Part shown: positions 11,906-25,128 of the stretch, one piece after another
How the letters are laid out: each line of letters opens with the position of its first letter
How positions within the stretch are numbered: the stretch's first letter is position 1
Position numbers and translations under genes: made by a program
Origin: Chlorops oryzae
Lineage: Eukaryota; Arthropoda; Insecta; Diptera; Chloropidae
Assembly (NCBI GenBank): GCA_020466095.1
Contig: CM035806.1
Coordinates: 139,931,934-139,995,933, forward strand
Reading direction: 5' to 3'
Length of the DNA: 64,000 nt
Notes under the pieces: model-generated
The model's input: the letters and a program-made list of their open reading frames with translations, nothing else
What the model was told of the DNA's origin: nothing
The model's database searches: none

Positions 11906-12850
11906 ACACTCACACACACTCCAGCTATAGGTGTATATGTCGCCTTATCATTCTCACTCGAAGTACCCTCAGCAGCAATTTAAATTGTAGGTACTTTTTT
12001 CCTTTCGCTATTATCGTCCTTTTTTTTCTTTTTGTTTTCCCTTTTTACAAATGTCAAGCCAAGCTGAGATTAGAAAGGAGCCCAACTTGATGGTGGGAAG
12101 TTATTTGTTTGGGCAGAAAAGTTGAGAACAGCGAGAATACCCAGTACGCAAAAAGTAAACGCAGCAAGTGTGAATGCTATAAATCACGGCTAGAAAGAAT
12201 TTTTTTTTGTTTTTTTTTTGTGGGCTTGCTTCACTCTTTCGAGCCGTAAAGTGGAACATTTACTTTTTGTTGCTCTTTTTTTTTCTCATCACAACTTTTT
12301 TTGCAAGTCTTTTCTTTGAAATTTCTATTTTCGCCAAATTGCATTGCACGATTGAGCTGGAGTTTGTGTTGCGTGTGTGCACGTGTTTGTGTGGATAGAG
12401 TGAAATGTTGCATTCCGATTTGTCGTGTCGTGTTTTGTGGGGACATGCATATTTGTAACTTGCGGTAAATCGATTTGCCAGGGGAGAAAAAATTTTGACA
12501 AAACTGTTTTGGAAACTAAGAAAAATTGCCGGAAAATAGCAGTGAAAGGAAAGGAAAAACTTTTCGAGAGCGAAAGAAATGAAATGAAATAAAATGAAAT
12601 GGAGAGGAAAACCATAAAACTAATAGGCGATGATTGACACAGGAGATTATGGACATAACTTGATAGCGAGATGAGCGATCCATGAAAAGATTTATCCTCT
12701 CTTGGGAGTCGCAGACGCTGAAACGATTCATAGTTTTTTTTCCAATACAAATCAATTTTGATCAGTGCACATGTACGCATACACATACATTGCATTAAAT
12801 TAAATCGTCTTTTATCATTGGAGCGCTGCTTAAATGCTGTCACGTATGCA

Positions 12851-13008
12851 CAGTGTACCCTGTCCTTGTGGCTAATCCTCTTAAACGGACTTTTTTTTTT
12901 TTTTTTTTTTTTTTCGGGAATGGCCTAGTCTACTTGCTTCTCAATATAGTTTCCTCTTAAGCGGACATCTTTGTTAAGCGGACATTTTTTCGAGTCCCGA
13001 TTATACTG
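12851..13008. mobile_element. 158-bp MITE, CAGTGTACTCTC family, copy 2
   Basis: The left end CAGTGTACCCTGTCCTTGTG and the internal TCTTAAGCGGACA motifs match the copies at 5438 and 52503, with a poly-T run of about 24 inserted internally. The right end TATACTG is followed by TA. It is more diverged than copies 1 and 3, and the left TA is lost. Confidence 0.65.
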
Positions 13009-13746
13009 TATACGAGTATATATGCTGCGATATTTTCAACTTTCGTGCTCGAAATTCGAAAGACTTAAAATGTTGCATACATAAATACATCCATACATAC
13101 AATATTCGAGTTAATCAACTTCAGGATCCCTTATATGTATATGCAACTAAAAGGGAAGGCAACAGGAACAACAGCAAAAACAAAACAAACACAGAAACAA
13201 AAATAAAAACAAAGACAAAAACAACATTGACTTATGCGTAAATATTTGCTTTGGCAAAGCTGCTTTTCTTTCGCCTCTCATACTCCAGTGGAACACAGTT
13301 CTCATCACATCAAGAATGGCTATAAACTCCATCGACATCGCCATCGCCACGGCCATCGCTATTGCCATTGCCATCGTCACCGCACGCGGTACCAGCGCCA
13401 CGAACGACAGTGCATCATGCATCATATTAGAGCTTGAAAGTGCAAAGACGCATATAAAAATAATGCAGCCGCGCGACAGAACATAGAAAATTACTTCGCA
13501 CTTCGTTTTATGAGGTCTTAGCTAACGGTTCGACTTGCAGAAAATATGAGTGAGAGCTCCGAAGGACCTTTTTACCTTGTACACTACTGGGGTGGGGGTA
13601 AAAGAAAATGCCAGCGACAACAATTTATATATTATAACGAAGGGTATGTCGCCTGAATGCCATGCACCTGAATCCCGTGCACCCATTTCAATTCGATACC
13701 AAGGAGCGTTGAATTTCCATTTAGTTATGAAGTCTGTCTCTCTTAT

Positions 13747-13777
<31 letters not shown>

Positions 13778-13830
13778 TTAGTATTTTATGCTGCTTTTAC
13801 ACTTTACAGCAAATGAATTCCGCTGGCTGC

Positions 13831-13831
<1 letters not shown>

Positions 13832-13866
<35 letters not shown>
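13832..13866. repeat. 35-base poly-T tract
   Basis: Uninterrupted T run. It may be an ordinary homopolymer or a reverse-oriented retrotransposition tail, but no adjacent retroelement was recognised. Confidence 0.9.
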
Positions 13867-13867
<1 letters not shown>

Positions 13868-14655
13868 AATTTAACAAGCACAAAGATAAGGGAAGTCTTT
13901 TAAGGAGAAATCTGAATTCTCGCAACGTCGACGCTGTATAGAATTTAAGGACTTTATTTCTTCGACGCCATTTAGAGTATGCTTTGCGTATTCTATAGTG
14001 CCTTTAAATTTATAAAAATTCATATTTTAGGTGAAAAAATTAAAAATTGGTCTGCGTGGAGGCGTATCGCAAAAGGGACAACACTGATGCATTGCTTTCA
14101 TAGAAAAAGACATTTTTGCTACTTTCGATCATACAAATATTCTTCATTCTTTTTTTTGCTTTGCTATGTTAGCACAGCCGTACATTGAGGGAATTTTTGT
14201 AGGTGTTTTCCAAGCATTTCACTTTCCTAAAAACCGTTTTCCTGCATATTTTGTTAAACGTAAGACGCGTGCAACGAGCAACGCGCTTCGTTGGTCATAT
14301 ACACAAGCTTTGACATATACAGATCTCTCCATTCAACTTACATACATTTTCTCAATTCATTCTGCTCCGAGATAGAAGCAAAATGAGAAGTGCTTTTGTG
14401 TTTATGGGGATGAGTGCGAGGAAAAAATTCTGCAGCTTTGCAAGTACCTTGCATACTTGCAATTTCTTGGATGCAGATGCGATCGTTGTTGGTAGGGCAC
14501 AACGGGCAAAATAAGAGCATTCAAGAACGTACATGCAAGGAGGTGGTTCAAAAAGTTCTCAAGAATTTCATATTAATTTCTCGTTAGGAAATTTCATGTC
14601 ATTCAAAACAAGCGCGTTGGTCGTAAGCTCTTCCCTTAAGCCCAATTTCGATTTT

Positions 14656-14745
14656 TATATATACATATATATATATATATACAATATATATGTATACATA
14701 TGTATATATATTATATATATATACAATATATATGTATACATATAT
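14656..14745. repeat. AT-rich tandem pair with TATATGTATACATAT palindromes
   Basis: Two copies, about 43 bp apart, of a TATA-rich block containing ACAATATATATGTATACATA. Self-complementary and hairpin-prone. Confidence 0.8.
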
Positions 14746-15329
14746 GGGAAATTCGAATAATTTGAGAATATGGCAAAAATTTGAAAGCAACGGAATTCCT
14801 AAAGACAAAACCAAAACGAGCTATCTTCGTAATGCATAACATTTAGTACCTACTATCGTTGATGATTGTGAGTCGCGAAAAAAATGCGATTTTCCTTTTC
14901 TTCCAATTTTATAGTTTTTTCTTTTTCATTTATTTTTTCCTTCACGTCGCGTTGTTGAAGCAGTTTCAAACACTGTTGTTATTATTGTTTGAGTCCTCGT
15001 CGTTGTTGTTTTTGTTCTTGTTGTTGATTTGTTGTTGCTAAAGCTGTCAGGAAGGAAGCAATGAAAATACTTTGTAAGCATATTTCATGTTCAGTACGAC
15101 AGCATGAACGAGACACCTAGGCGTATACGTAATATTCTTAATATATATTGTATATGGCAACAACGTTGCGTATACGTCGCCGCTGACCCCATGACTAAAA
15201 TATTTATCCATACAATGAGTCCGTTCATAAAATAACTGAAAAGCGGAATTTCAGCATTTTTGCCCCGCGTTTTTCTTGCATTGCTGGCTGTCTTCTTTTT
15301 CTTGTTGTTGATTTTTTCCGTTATCTTTT

Positions 15330-15361
<32 letters not shown>

Positions 15362-15923
15362 TGAAAAGAGACTGTTTAAAAAAATTTAGTGAGCCTCATG
15401 AATTGGTCGTAGATTTATTTAAATGATTCATTTGAAATTTTTAGAGCAGCAGGAACGTTTAATAAAATTTAATAAATGAAATCTTTGTTTTTTCCCCTTC
15501 TAATATTCATTTCTAATCTAAGTAAAATTATTTTTAATGCATATCTAATGCAGCTGCAATAATCCGAACAAAATGGATTATGGAAAAGTTATACGCTGAA
15601 GCATGGCACATCTCTGTTTGGGGCATATGGAAGGAATTATTGTGAGGGTAACCGAAGTTTGAACTTTGAATAAAATTTTAAGCAACTCTGCTCTTTTGAG
15701 AAGGGTATTATAAGCAACTCTCAACATAATCCCGAACAAATGTTGCTCATAGATAATTTCAAAAATATTTACCAAATCATTGAACTTAAGTCCTTGAAAT
15801 TCAACGCACGAAGGAAGGACTCCCGTTTCGGAGAACAACAGAAAAGACAACAGAGAGAAGAAAAAAAACGTAAATAAATATAAATATAAATAAATAAAAA
15901 GAAGACGAGGAAAGTAGAAGATT

Positions 15924-15955
15924 GGTATGGTATGGTATGGTATGGTACGGAATGG
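15924..15955. repeat. (TGGTA)n pentamer array
   Basis: Five TGGTA pentamers followed by degenerate copies. Confidence 0.9.
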
Positions 15956-17621
15956 GTTCGCGCGTGGGTAATTTTGGGTGATGTTTGAAAACATTTTGAA
16001 ACGACAACGAAAACGATTTACAGCGCACTCAGTGGAAAAGTTTTTACCATAAGAGCTTAAAAATTCCTTATCTCACTCAGGTGTAATAAATTATATTTCC
16101 GAAAGAAGCCAAAACAGTCGGCAGCAACGAGAGGAAATTGTGGGAAGCAATAGCAATACCAACAGCAGCACAATATAAAAAGAAAATGAAGAGCGAAGAC
16201 CGAAGACCGAGGACCGAAGAATAAGAAAGGGACGCCAGACGAAGTTGAAGAAGAAAAAGTTAGCAACCAGTTACCGAAAAAGTTTTTAGGCCAGGTATTT
16301 ACGCACGAGACGACAACACCGACAACGACATCAACGACGACGAAGGTGGAAACGGGAATGGGAACGGAGACGACGGCAAAGACGAACACGACGAGTGAGT
16401 TCTGAATTCTTTTGAGCATGTTTTTCGGGCGCCGAGCTCAAGTGTTAGTTCCTAACGACGACGACAACGGAGACGGTGACGTTAATATCGGGGTAAACAG
16501 TTTCCCCGAAACTGTTTGTTGTGTCTTTGATATAAAGGAAAAGACTTGCTATGAAACCATGATCTCTCTGTCTTTCCTTACGGCCGCCCGCACTTCCATT
16601 CGTCTGCACTTCCGTCTATTTCGCTCTACTTTTCGCAATTCTCAACGACGACATTTTTAAACGGCAATTCATTGTTGTTGTCTCCCACTTTGTAGCTCGC
16701 TCGGCATCTCTATCGCTGTCTCACTCTCTATCTCTGTCTTTGTTGCTCAGTCTTTTACTCGCTCTTTCAATTCCTCTCCTCTCCCGTCCCGCTAACCACC
16801 ATCCGCCATCCGCCACCCGCCGTCCGCCACCAGCTACAGCTCTCCATCCTCACTTTCTCTGTCAGCTGTTATTTTGTTTACTTACTTGGAAAAACTTTTT
16901 CGGTACTTAAGCGCAACTTTGACTGCCAGTATTGTTTGATATTGAGTCGCTTAGTCTGCATTTGCTCTACTGCCCCGATCCGCGAGGTCCTCTTGTGCTC
17001 TTGTGAGTGCCGTGCCATATTCTGATACCACGGCATGCGGGACCTTTAATTATTTCGTGATAAATGATGACATTTTTGTTGCACTTGCACAAAGTTTCGC
17101 CTTCGAGAATTCTTCTTTTCCGTTCTTCTACTTTCTTTTTTTTTTTTTTTTTGTTTCCTCGAAATTTTTCAAAGTCAGACCCAATACTCTTCACTCGATT
17201 GCCACTAAATCGCCTGTCCTACTCAAGCGCACCTCGTGCACGCGTAAATTGTGCTGTATATAAAAGAGTATAGAATTTCTACCTTTCACTCATTCGGAAA
17301 TGGAAAATGAAAGTTTATAATTTTGTTAAGTGAAAAGTTTTTAATTGCGTTTTCTTGCGTTCCGTTGCGTTAAGTTGCATTACGTTTCGCTCGTTTGCTG
17401 TTGTTTTGACAATGCCAGAAAAAGTAAAAATATTAACGACACAAAAAAAAAACAACAACAATAAAAACAGCCAACCAGCCAACAGCAATAACAACAACAA
17501 TTGCAAACGGCGACGAAAAGTAATAATGACGCGGTCGGATTTTTGACAGTGATTGGGTTGCCAAAAATTTCTGCGGTCAACTTGAAATAAAGTTGCCAAC
17601 TTTTGGCCCACTCTCTATCTC

Positions 17622-17667
17622 GCTCACTCGCTCTCTCTTTCTCTCTCTCTCTCTTTCTATCCCTCTT

Positions 17668-17699
<32 letters not shown>

Positions 17700-17728
17700 C
17701 CTCTCTATCTCTCTTTCTCTTTCTCTCT
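17622..17728. repeat. Imperfect CT-rich tract
   Basis: CTCTCT blocks interrupted by TTT, CC and TAT over about 105 bp. The arginine/glutamate-rich minus-strand frame through it is an artefact. Confidence 0.85.
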
Positions 17729-18323
17729 TGCAATCTCACTGACTCTTTATAAAATGAAAGCTTAAGAAGTGATGACACTGGAATTAATACAGCTACGTTT
17801 GTTGTCCGAGAAGAGAAAAATAGATACTCGTATTAACCAGCTGCTGCCAGAAGATGTTCAACGAATTCCAAAAACTTAATTGCTGATGATCTCACACGTA
17901 CTTTTTCAAAATCAAGTTATTTATTATCTGATTCTCGAAAAAGCTTTCTCAAAAAGAAATTTTTGTTTTTCAACGATTAAAGGGTGCTTAAAATGAGAGA
18001 AAAAATTTTTGTTATTTGAAAACAGTAGGTTCTTAATAGGAAATGAAGGAAAAAGAAAGATTTCTGCAAGACTGAAAGTAATTTTCATTGCGGGGAAAAG
18101 GGTGGATGAAATGATCTTAAACCAAAATCGAAATTTAACATTTATGGCAACCAGGCTTAATTAACTCCCCCTTAACAAAACAAAATTTTATAGGATCACT
18201 TTAGCCACTTTAGTTTTCATGGAATAACCATGAGTTCAATAAAACCCTAGGTAATGCCTTTGGTATCCTAAATATATACAAGAAATAGTTCCAAACCAAA
18301 TCATTACTTCCCCTGCAGGAAAT

Positions 18324-18646
18324 GTCAATAGTGAATCTATACTCTTTCTCTACTGACTGCGTCAACAGTACTACTGACCAGTTATACCCGTGGCAATGCT
18401 TTGCATTATTGACATTTAACATTGAGTTGGCATTGAATGTCAACAGTAGACCGAAAAACTATTGACGTCGGTACTATTATGTAGACAAAAGGAGTACTCT
18501 TTCGCTTTATAAGGCGACACGTTGTTGACATGGTCAATAAAGATGAACTATACCTCTTGACAGTACAGCTTCTCTAATGACACCGCCTATAAATACTTTT
18601 GACGTTGGAACTTGTTCTCTTGTCTATATTGACGTCAATATAGACA
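18324..18646. promoter_or_regulatory. Cluster of TTGAC/GTCAA motifs ending in a 26-bp palindrome
   Basis: TTGAC or its complement GTCAA occurs eleven times, starting at 18324, 18361, 18409, 18439, 18462, 18525, 18533, 18557, 18599, 18629 and 18634. A pentamer is expected less than once on both strands in a stretch this long. The last two copies form the core of a perfect 26-bp palindrome (18621-18646) centred on TTGACGTCAA, which contains the CRE-type octamer TGACGTCA. It could be a transcription-factor binding cluster or the subterminal repeats of an old transposon; no TIR was found. The motif density is observed and the function is not known. Confidence 0.45.
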
Positions 18647-21600
18647 GGGGGCCATATGGCGACAGGCTTCCTGCAGGGTCATTACTGCATTTCTCTTTTT
18701 TTCCACGCGCCTGAAGAACATTTAAATGTTTCCTTGGCAAATTCAAAGGGTTTCGATGACATCTCTTCATGCCAATTAATTGAGCTTTATTAAAAATTTC
18801 AATATGTAATTTAAAAAAAAAAAAAAACATCCTTTTTATGGGCATCACTGTACGACATCTTAATAGTCATATTCAGCAACATCTGACGATGACATGAACA
18901 ATGGCACTAAACAATACCCATAGTCCTTCAAAATTCGAAAGTCTCAAATTTCATATTATTGAAAGAGAAATGTTCGTCAGAGGTAGGCATGATGCTGGGA
19001 AATCTAATAAGGCATCTTCCATATTTTTTCTACCAATGAAATTCAAAGACAAAAGGTGACCTAGAACAAGAGCAAGAACCAAATACAAAAACAGAGAGAG
19101 AGACAGAGAGGGTGAGTAGAGTACCAAGACCTGAACTATTGCCATTGCCAGTGCCTATGCGGACTTTGATGCCGTTGAAAATGACGATGATGCCAGCGAC
19201 CAGGACCAAGACAGGACGTTCGAGTCGAGTCAAGTCGAGTCTCGAACCATACGTACAGATGATTGATGGTTGTCTCTGACACTAATGGCGATTGTTGCCG
19301 TTTTGTCATGTCGGCCGAATTGCGCTGGATTTGGATTACACTGCGCCAAGGTGCTTCTTTCCTTCCTTCCTTTCTTCCTTCTCAGCTTCCCGTTTTTTCC
19401 CTTCGCGATCTGTTTGGCACATTAATCAGCTAACATGACACGGCACAACTACTTCTGTACATACACATGCACATTCACATCTATATCTATGTGTATTTAT
19501 GTGCATAAATAGAGATAGAACATAGGTAAAGAGAAAGGTAAAGCTTGACTCTGAAATCCTTACTCATGTTAGCTGTCAATGTAATTTGTACGTGGCACTC
19601 TCGTGTCTTGTTCTTATTCTTGCGCTTCCATGGTCTCCTGTCCTATGCTGTCCTGCACTGTTCTGTCCTGTCCTGTTCCGTTCCGTTCTGTTCTGTTCTG
19701 TTATGTTCTGTCCGCTTCCGAAGGACTTTCAAGACTTTAATAAATGCGGTTTTGTTTTCCTTTTGGCATCGACTTCTTCGGCACGTTGGCTCGTGCCGTT
19801 CAGCTCTTCCCTTTTCATTCTACTAATATTCTTCTACTTCTACTTCTCGTTCTTTCTTTTTGTTGCAATCTCACGGCTTTTTCAGTTAAATTTTACATTT
19901 TATTGGGCTTTTTTATGCGAACGATTTATGGGTTTTCGCAGGCAATAGAATACTTGCATAACTATTTTAGGATATTCGTAATTCCCTTAAATTTTCTATA
20001 AATGGAAGGATCAAGCTTCAAGAAGAAATCTACATCGTTATCCAACACGCCACTCACGCACACACGCACACACCCACACACCCATACACCCACTGAGCAT
20101 CCAATCCCATTCAAATTTTTTCTCCGTTTTATTAAAAAAATCATTCAAGAATTCCTATCAAAATCTAACTGGAATTCCAACTAAAATTCAATACCAAATA
20201 ATGTTCGCCAATAAAGATAATATAATATAACATAAGCCAAAAAAAAAATCGTTCGCATATTTTCGCTGCATATTTTGAGGGTGCGCATGCTGAAGGAGGG
20301 GACAATTGCTAAAAAAAAAAAAAAAAACAAGAACAAAAACAAAAACGAGGGAAATACAGCGCATGTCAAATCAAATATTTGCATAAAATAATAAAATTAT
20401 GATAAAATTTTCTTATTTACACATTCGCACGCTTGATTTGCCAACGAGAATAAATGAAATTGCAAAGCAATCATAATTTTAATTAACTGCTTCAAGAGTC
20501 ATTACAACGTTTATGGGGGGTGTGCGGATGCTCGCGTACGTATGTGCGTGTGTTTACATAACAGAGGGTCGTTAGCTGTATTAGTGCGCAGTCTGATTTG
20601 CTTAAATTATGGAATTTTTTCCTTTTTTTCTTTTTTTAAATTTTTATTAGCGGTAATTGAACAAAAAATTAGAAAAATAAATACGTGTTCGCTAGAACCA
20701 GGAAAAATTTCAAGAAACAGAGCGCATAATTAAATTACATGTTTATTTAAAGAACCCCCCCCCCCCCCCCCCCCCTCTGACATTTAACGTCGAACGCAAT
20801 ACTATGGCAATCAAACGAATTCTTTGTTGTTTTTCCCCAATTGAATATATATACTTAAAATGCGAAAAAAAGAATATCGTTCTCCAAAAAGTATGCTTCG
20901 ATTTCGCATCAAACTGAATCTCTTTCAATCTGTGAACATGTTTTTCCTGTAGGTAATGCACTGTTTTCCTCCTGATTGCACACTTGAAAGTCCATTTTTC
21001 CGTGCCATTCCTTTACGCTGCCTTCATCTGAAGAATCCTTTAACATCGCCCCTAAAGAAGATGGCAAGATGAAATGAGAACAAGAATCTTAAAGACTCTC
21101 GAAGACATAAGACACCTGGCTGTTTTCACACATGATTAGACGTAAGTGGGTAAACAACTCCACTTGAGCAAAGATGAACACAAAAGACGAAAACGAACAC
21201 GAGAACGAGAACGAAGCAAATGGCTAACGGAACTCGGACTCTTGTGTACCGAAAACAAAAACAAAGGCAAATATAAAACGTTTATCTACTCAGGCGTAAA
21301 TAGTTAATCATTTTAAATCAATGACTCGAAGCAGTGTGTATCTCTTTGTGTGTGCTTCTGTGTACGAGTGTGTCTGTATATGTATGAGTATGCCTAGTGG
21401 ATGGGCTTGAATTTTCTCAAGTTTTTTTTTTTTTTGTATTTTTATTCAAGCCAAAAACGTTCTGTACTAAAGCGTTTCGCAAAAATAAAAATCTTATCAA
21501 GAGATCCTGCAAGTATGCAACAATAAATTGCTTTCATTGAAATTGAAGAAGATAAACTGATACGAAACTGTTTACAAAAGACATATTCCGCTATTATGCT

Positions 21601-24600
21601 TTGGTGCAAAAGAAATATTTATAATATTTTATGTGCGGCTTACACCCGCTTAGGCAAATATGCACTTACATGTATGTATAAATAAACAGAGGCTCTAAAT
21701 TAACACTCATATAATGCACCAACAGTTGACATTGTGTCAGCCTAATCACTGAGTTTAAATAGCAGAGCATACTTAATGGCATAACCGCAAACAAAGTTGT
21801 CTCTTCGCACCCGGAGAACGCAAAAAGAACGTAGAGCAGCACACACACACGCATACAATGAGCGCACTCACACACTGGAAGACCTACCATATATTTATAG
21901 GGGACTTAGCTGTAGGCTTAGGTTTCCATTTCATACGGCATGTCGTGTCGACGCGTTCAGAGTGCAATAACAAAACTCATTAACTTTGCAACACTAATTT
22001 CGTAGCATGCATATAGGCGCAGTTGAGGGAAATAACAAATTTAATGGCAGAAAGGCATACACATACGCTACGGTCGCTTAAGTAAGTCAACGTCGGCACG
22101 ATTAGACGCTTGACTTTTCCATTTGATCGCATGCGAATGTGTGTGTGTGTGTGTGTGGATGTGTGTGTTTCGTGTGTTTGAGTGCTAAATGAGTGCATGT
22201 GTGCGTGTTGACATGACAATTAAAAGCATTTCAAATAAACGACTGACTTACGAAACTCTTGGCAATTGCGTGCGGTTCGCCTCTCTTACACTAAATGAGT
22301 TATTAACGTTTACAAGCTACTGAAGGTGTAAGTTTGCACGCGTACATGGACATATGCGTGTATGTGTGTGTGTGTGTATGACTTTGCATAGAAATTAAGT
22401 TTTGCGTGCAGCTCACGTTATCTCCGAAAATTCACAAAGAATTAAAGGAACGAAGAAACGATTATGAATGGCGCGCCGCCGGAACTCTTGTCCCGATGTA
22501 CGAGTACTCGTGGGTGTGTATGTAATGTGTATGCGCCTATTTAATTGCTAACAATTCACATTCAGCCCTTCATTTCGTTCTCTTTTGTGTTGCCTTGCAT
22601 CAAACAGAAAATGTGAAGAAAAAAATTAATGCTCAATTAAAAATAAATATTAAAGTAAGAAGAACCGCGCTTAACTATATTCAATTTTGTGTCAAAAATC
22701 AAAATCCATTTGCCCAATGAAATGGAAATTTCAACAGCAACAGCAACAAAAAATTCTTTATATTAATTTGAAAGTTTTTTGGAGAAAGAGATAAAAACGG
22801 ACAGCATAACCTCAGGCTATGCAAAATTGTTTTCCTACAAATGACTTTATTAAATTCGCAATTTTAATCAAAATGAGATGTCGCTTCGCTATAGTTTATA
22901 TATTTTATACATGGACACACCGACGCATGAGCACATAACGCCAGAGTTGCGACCATAAGCGTAGTGGTCGTGCAATTTCAATTAAAATTAAGCACATTAA
23001 GCGTTATGCAATAATTATTAGGTTTTAAAAAATTCGTTGGCAAAAGCAATAACAGGAAAAGCGCGAGAAAGCGAATAAATCGAGAATTCAGATATCATGG
23101 AAAATTTGCAATGATGCGTTAAAAGGCATTAAAAAAAATGCGATGGGAGATTTTCGAAAGTGAAACGCATCCATAGAGAGGGCAGAGAGAAACGTTAGAT
23201 ATAATTACAAAATTGATGTAAGCACCTAAAAGCCTGCTACTTAAGCCATATGCTCGGCACGCTCGAGTGCAACGTGCTTTAATATTTTTCTGCCCCCGCT
23301 CTCTCTCTCTCTTTCTTACATGAACACACTAACACACACAAACACAAACACACACACACGCACACAAGCATTCCGTCGCCTCCGTTGTTGACATAATGGA
23401 AGCGGTAAGCGCTCGAAGCTTTTGCAATGGATTTGCATATTTATTTAAAAAATGATAAATCGAGCGCCTGTGCGCATGCATAATTTTCTTGCTTTATTAA
23501 TATTTATATTCAAAGGAGCAAAAGGGACTAGACAGCGTGAGAGGATGTACCACAGATGTAGTTACGATTATCCGCTTTCATAATTTTCATATTTCAACTC
23601 TTTGTGAAAATCATTTTAGCCATGGGAAGAGAGATTTTTTTTTTTTTTTTTTGGTCAAAAGTGCTTTAAAGCGTACATTAACCCCCCCCCCCCCCCCTTG
23701 CTCCCTCATTGTACATTCTCTCGAAACGACGACAGATCAGACTACATATTTAAGTGCATATTAAAGTGTGCTGCAATTACTTTCTCAAGTCTCTTTTCAT
23801 AGTCCTTCTTCCTAATAGCTTTCTTCTTCATTTCATTCGCTGTCCACTTAAGAAGCTGTTCCTGTCATACTTGCCGTTGTCATTTGAACAAACGAACATA
23901 CCCACTTACTTCATTCTATACTTCACGGGCATACCCATGAAAGCAGCCAACCAACCTCCAAAGCTCGATATGTCCTGAGGCTGAAGTGCAGCTCAATTTC
24001 AGCGTACGAAGTCAGAATACAATGAAAAGAAAAACTTACCCACGAAAGGATATTAAACCACTTCTAGTAGAAGTAATGAATGATGGGGGTCATTGCAGGC
24101 CTGCGATTCACATTCAACTGCCAAGAGGTTTGATATTCACGAGATTTGAGTGTCAGTGTGTGTGTGTGTGTGTGTTTTAAGTTTCTTCTTTCTTGTGATT
24201 TCTTCGTTCTTGATTTTCATCGTTTCAAGAGTTCGTTTGGAGTTGCGAGTCTTCCGTCAATTCTGTCTACCGTTATACGCTTACGTTTACGTCGATGTTG
24301 ACGACTCGCCGTTTTTTTTTTTCAATTTAATAATAATTCTACACATACTGAGGTCGATTTGTGATCTGCTGCCGGACCCAATGGCAGACAGTTACCAGCG
24401 CGAACGCCATCAACCAATATGAGAGTGATAAATAAATAAATAACTGATCTAACTTGCATGACGCGCATAAAAAACGTCACGGTAGTTAGCGATCATCTCG
24501 GAGAAAATGAGAAATTACCTTTCGCATAAATAGAGTGTTAGTGTGTATTTCGAATTTCTTATACTAGTACCTTCAACGTTCAGAGTTCCTTGCGAGCTTT

Positions 24601-24803
24601 TCATATATTATTTTCATCATTGAACTTTCTTTTTGCCACCCTCTAAACCATATTTGATGCCATTCTGTGTATCAGAATCTTCCTCTTTTGTTTTTTTTTG
24701 TTTTTTGTCTTCCAATCTCATGTGCTTCAGCTTGAAGTGCCAGAAATAATGCTAAGCTTTCATAATAAATCTCAAAATAATTTATCCCTGCAGTAATATG
24801 GAC
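18647..24803. other. Non-coding DNA, relatively repeat-poor
   Basis: No supported gene. Contents include CTGTT/CTGTC pentamers (19653-19712), a 21-base poly-C (20755-20775), (TG)n tracts near 22139-22160 and 24152-24176, (CA)n near 23330-23365, and a 16-base poly-C (23682-23697). The 22.6-23.5 kb part has few simple repeats and many homeodomain-type ATTA/TAAT cores, which would fit intronic regulatory DNA but proves nothing. Confidence 0.45.
20755..20775. repeat. 21-base poly-C tract
   Basis: Uninterrupted C run. Long poly-C is rare in fly DNA next to poly-A/T, and a second run of 16 lies at 23682-23697. Confidence 0.9.
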
Positions 24804-25128
24804 TGACCTCAGTGTAGCCTTCGGTCAGTCCCTCATGTTACCAGTACAAGTCCCCTCATAATTCCACTTCTAATGCATTCAACTGACCTTTCTAACATAG
24901 GCCTGTCATTGGAGAGGGAATATTCCGCAAAACGGGTGACTATAGGTCAGATTTTTGGGTCAATTGTCGTAACTGTATCTGGTTTTAGGATATTCAAATA
25001 AGGAAAATAAAAAAACCAATTTCTCATATATATTCTAAGTTGATGAAAGTGTCGTTTACAGACTACCCTTAAACCAACCCGTTTATTACCGACCGCCGGC
25101 TAGCGGAATTCGATGGAGCGAAAGGTCA
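24804..25128. promoter_or_regulatory. Cluster of four AGGTCA nuclear-receptor half-sites
   Basis: Perfect AGGTCA or TGACCT hexamers lie at 24804-24809, 24884-24889, 24944-24949 and 25123-25128; a partial GGTCA at 24824 forms a 9-bp stem hairpin (24800-24808 with 24823-24831). About 0.16 hexamers are expected in 325 bp on both strands. AGGTCA is the half-site of nuclear receptors such as EcR/USP and Ftz-f1 types. The spacings do not form a classical tight direct or inverted repeat, so this is only a candidate enhancer. Confidence 0.3.

Larger units (their letters stand above)
9348..12850. other. Non-coding DNA with microsatellites
   Basis: No supported gene. Contents include GATGC/GTGGT pentamers (10199-10246), GGAAT pentamers (10930-10955), a CAA/CGA triplet tract (11293-11365), (TG)n (11468-11500) and a pure (CT)n array (11850-11902). 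The 166-residue minus-strand frame at 10280-10780 has no recognisable motif and is built partly on these pentamers. The 172-residue minus-strand frame at 12325-12843 likewise shows nothing familiar. Confidence 0.5.
13009..18310. other. Non-coding DNA, probably intronic
   Basis: No supported gene. It holds CATCGC hexamers (13331-13385), (CT)n (13749-13778), a 35-base poly-T (13832-13866), an AT-rich repeat pair (14656-14745), a 30-base poly-T (15331-15360), TGGTA pentamers (15924-15955), a CGA-type triplet tract (16306-16395) and an imperfect CT tract (17622-17728). Frames here reflect these tracts. Confidence 0.5.

Noticed and set aside
20938..20960. TTTTTCCTGTAG|GTAATG as a further ratchet point
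   Set aside because: The donor GTAATG is weak and the pyrimidine tract short. It is far less convincing than 1388 and 27436.
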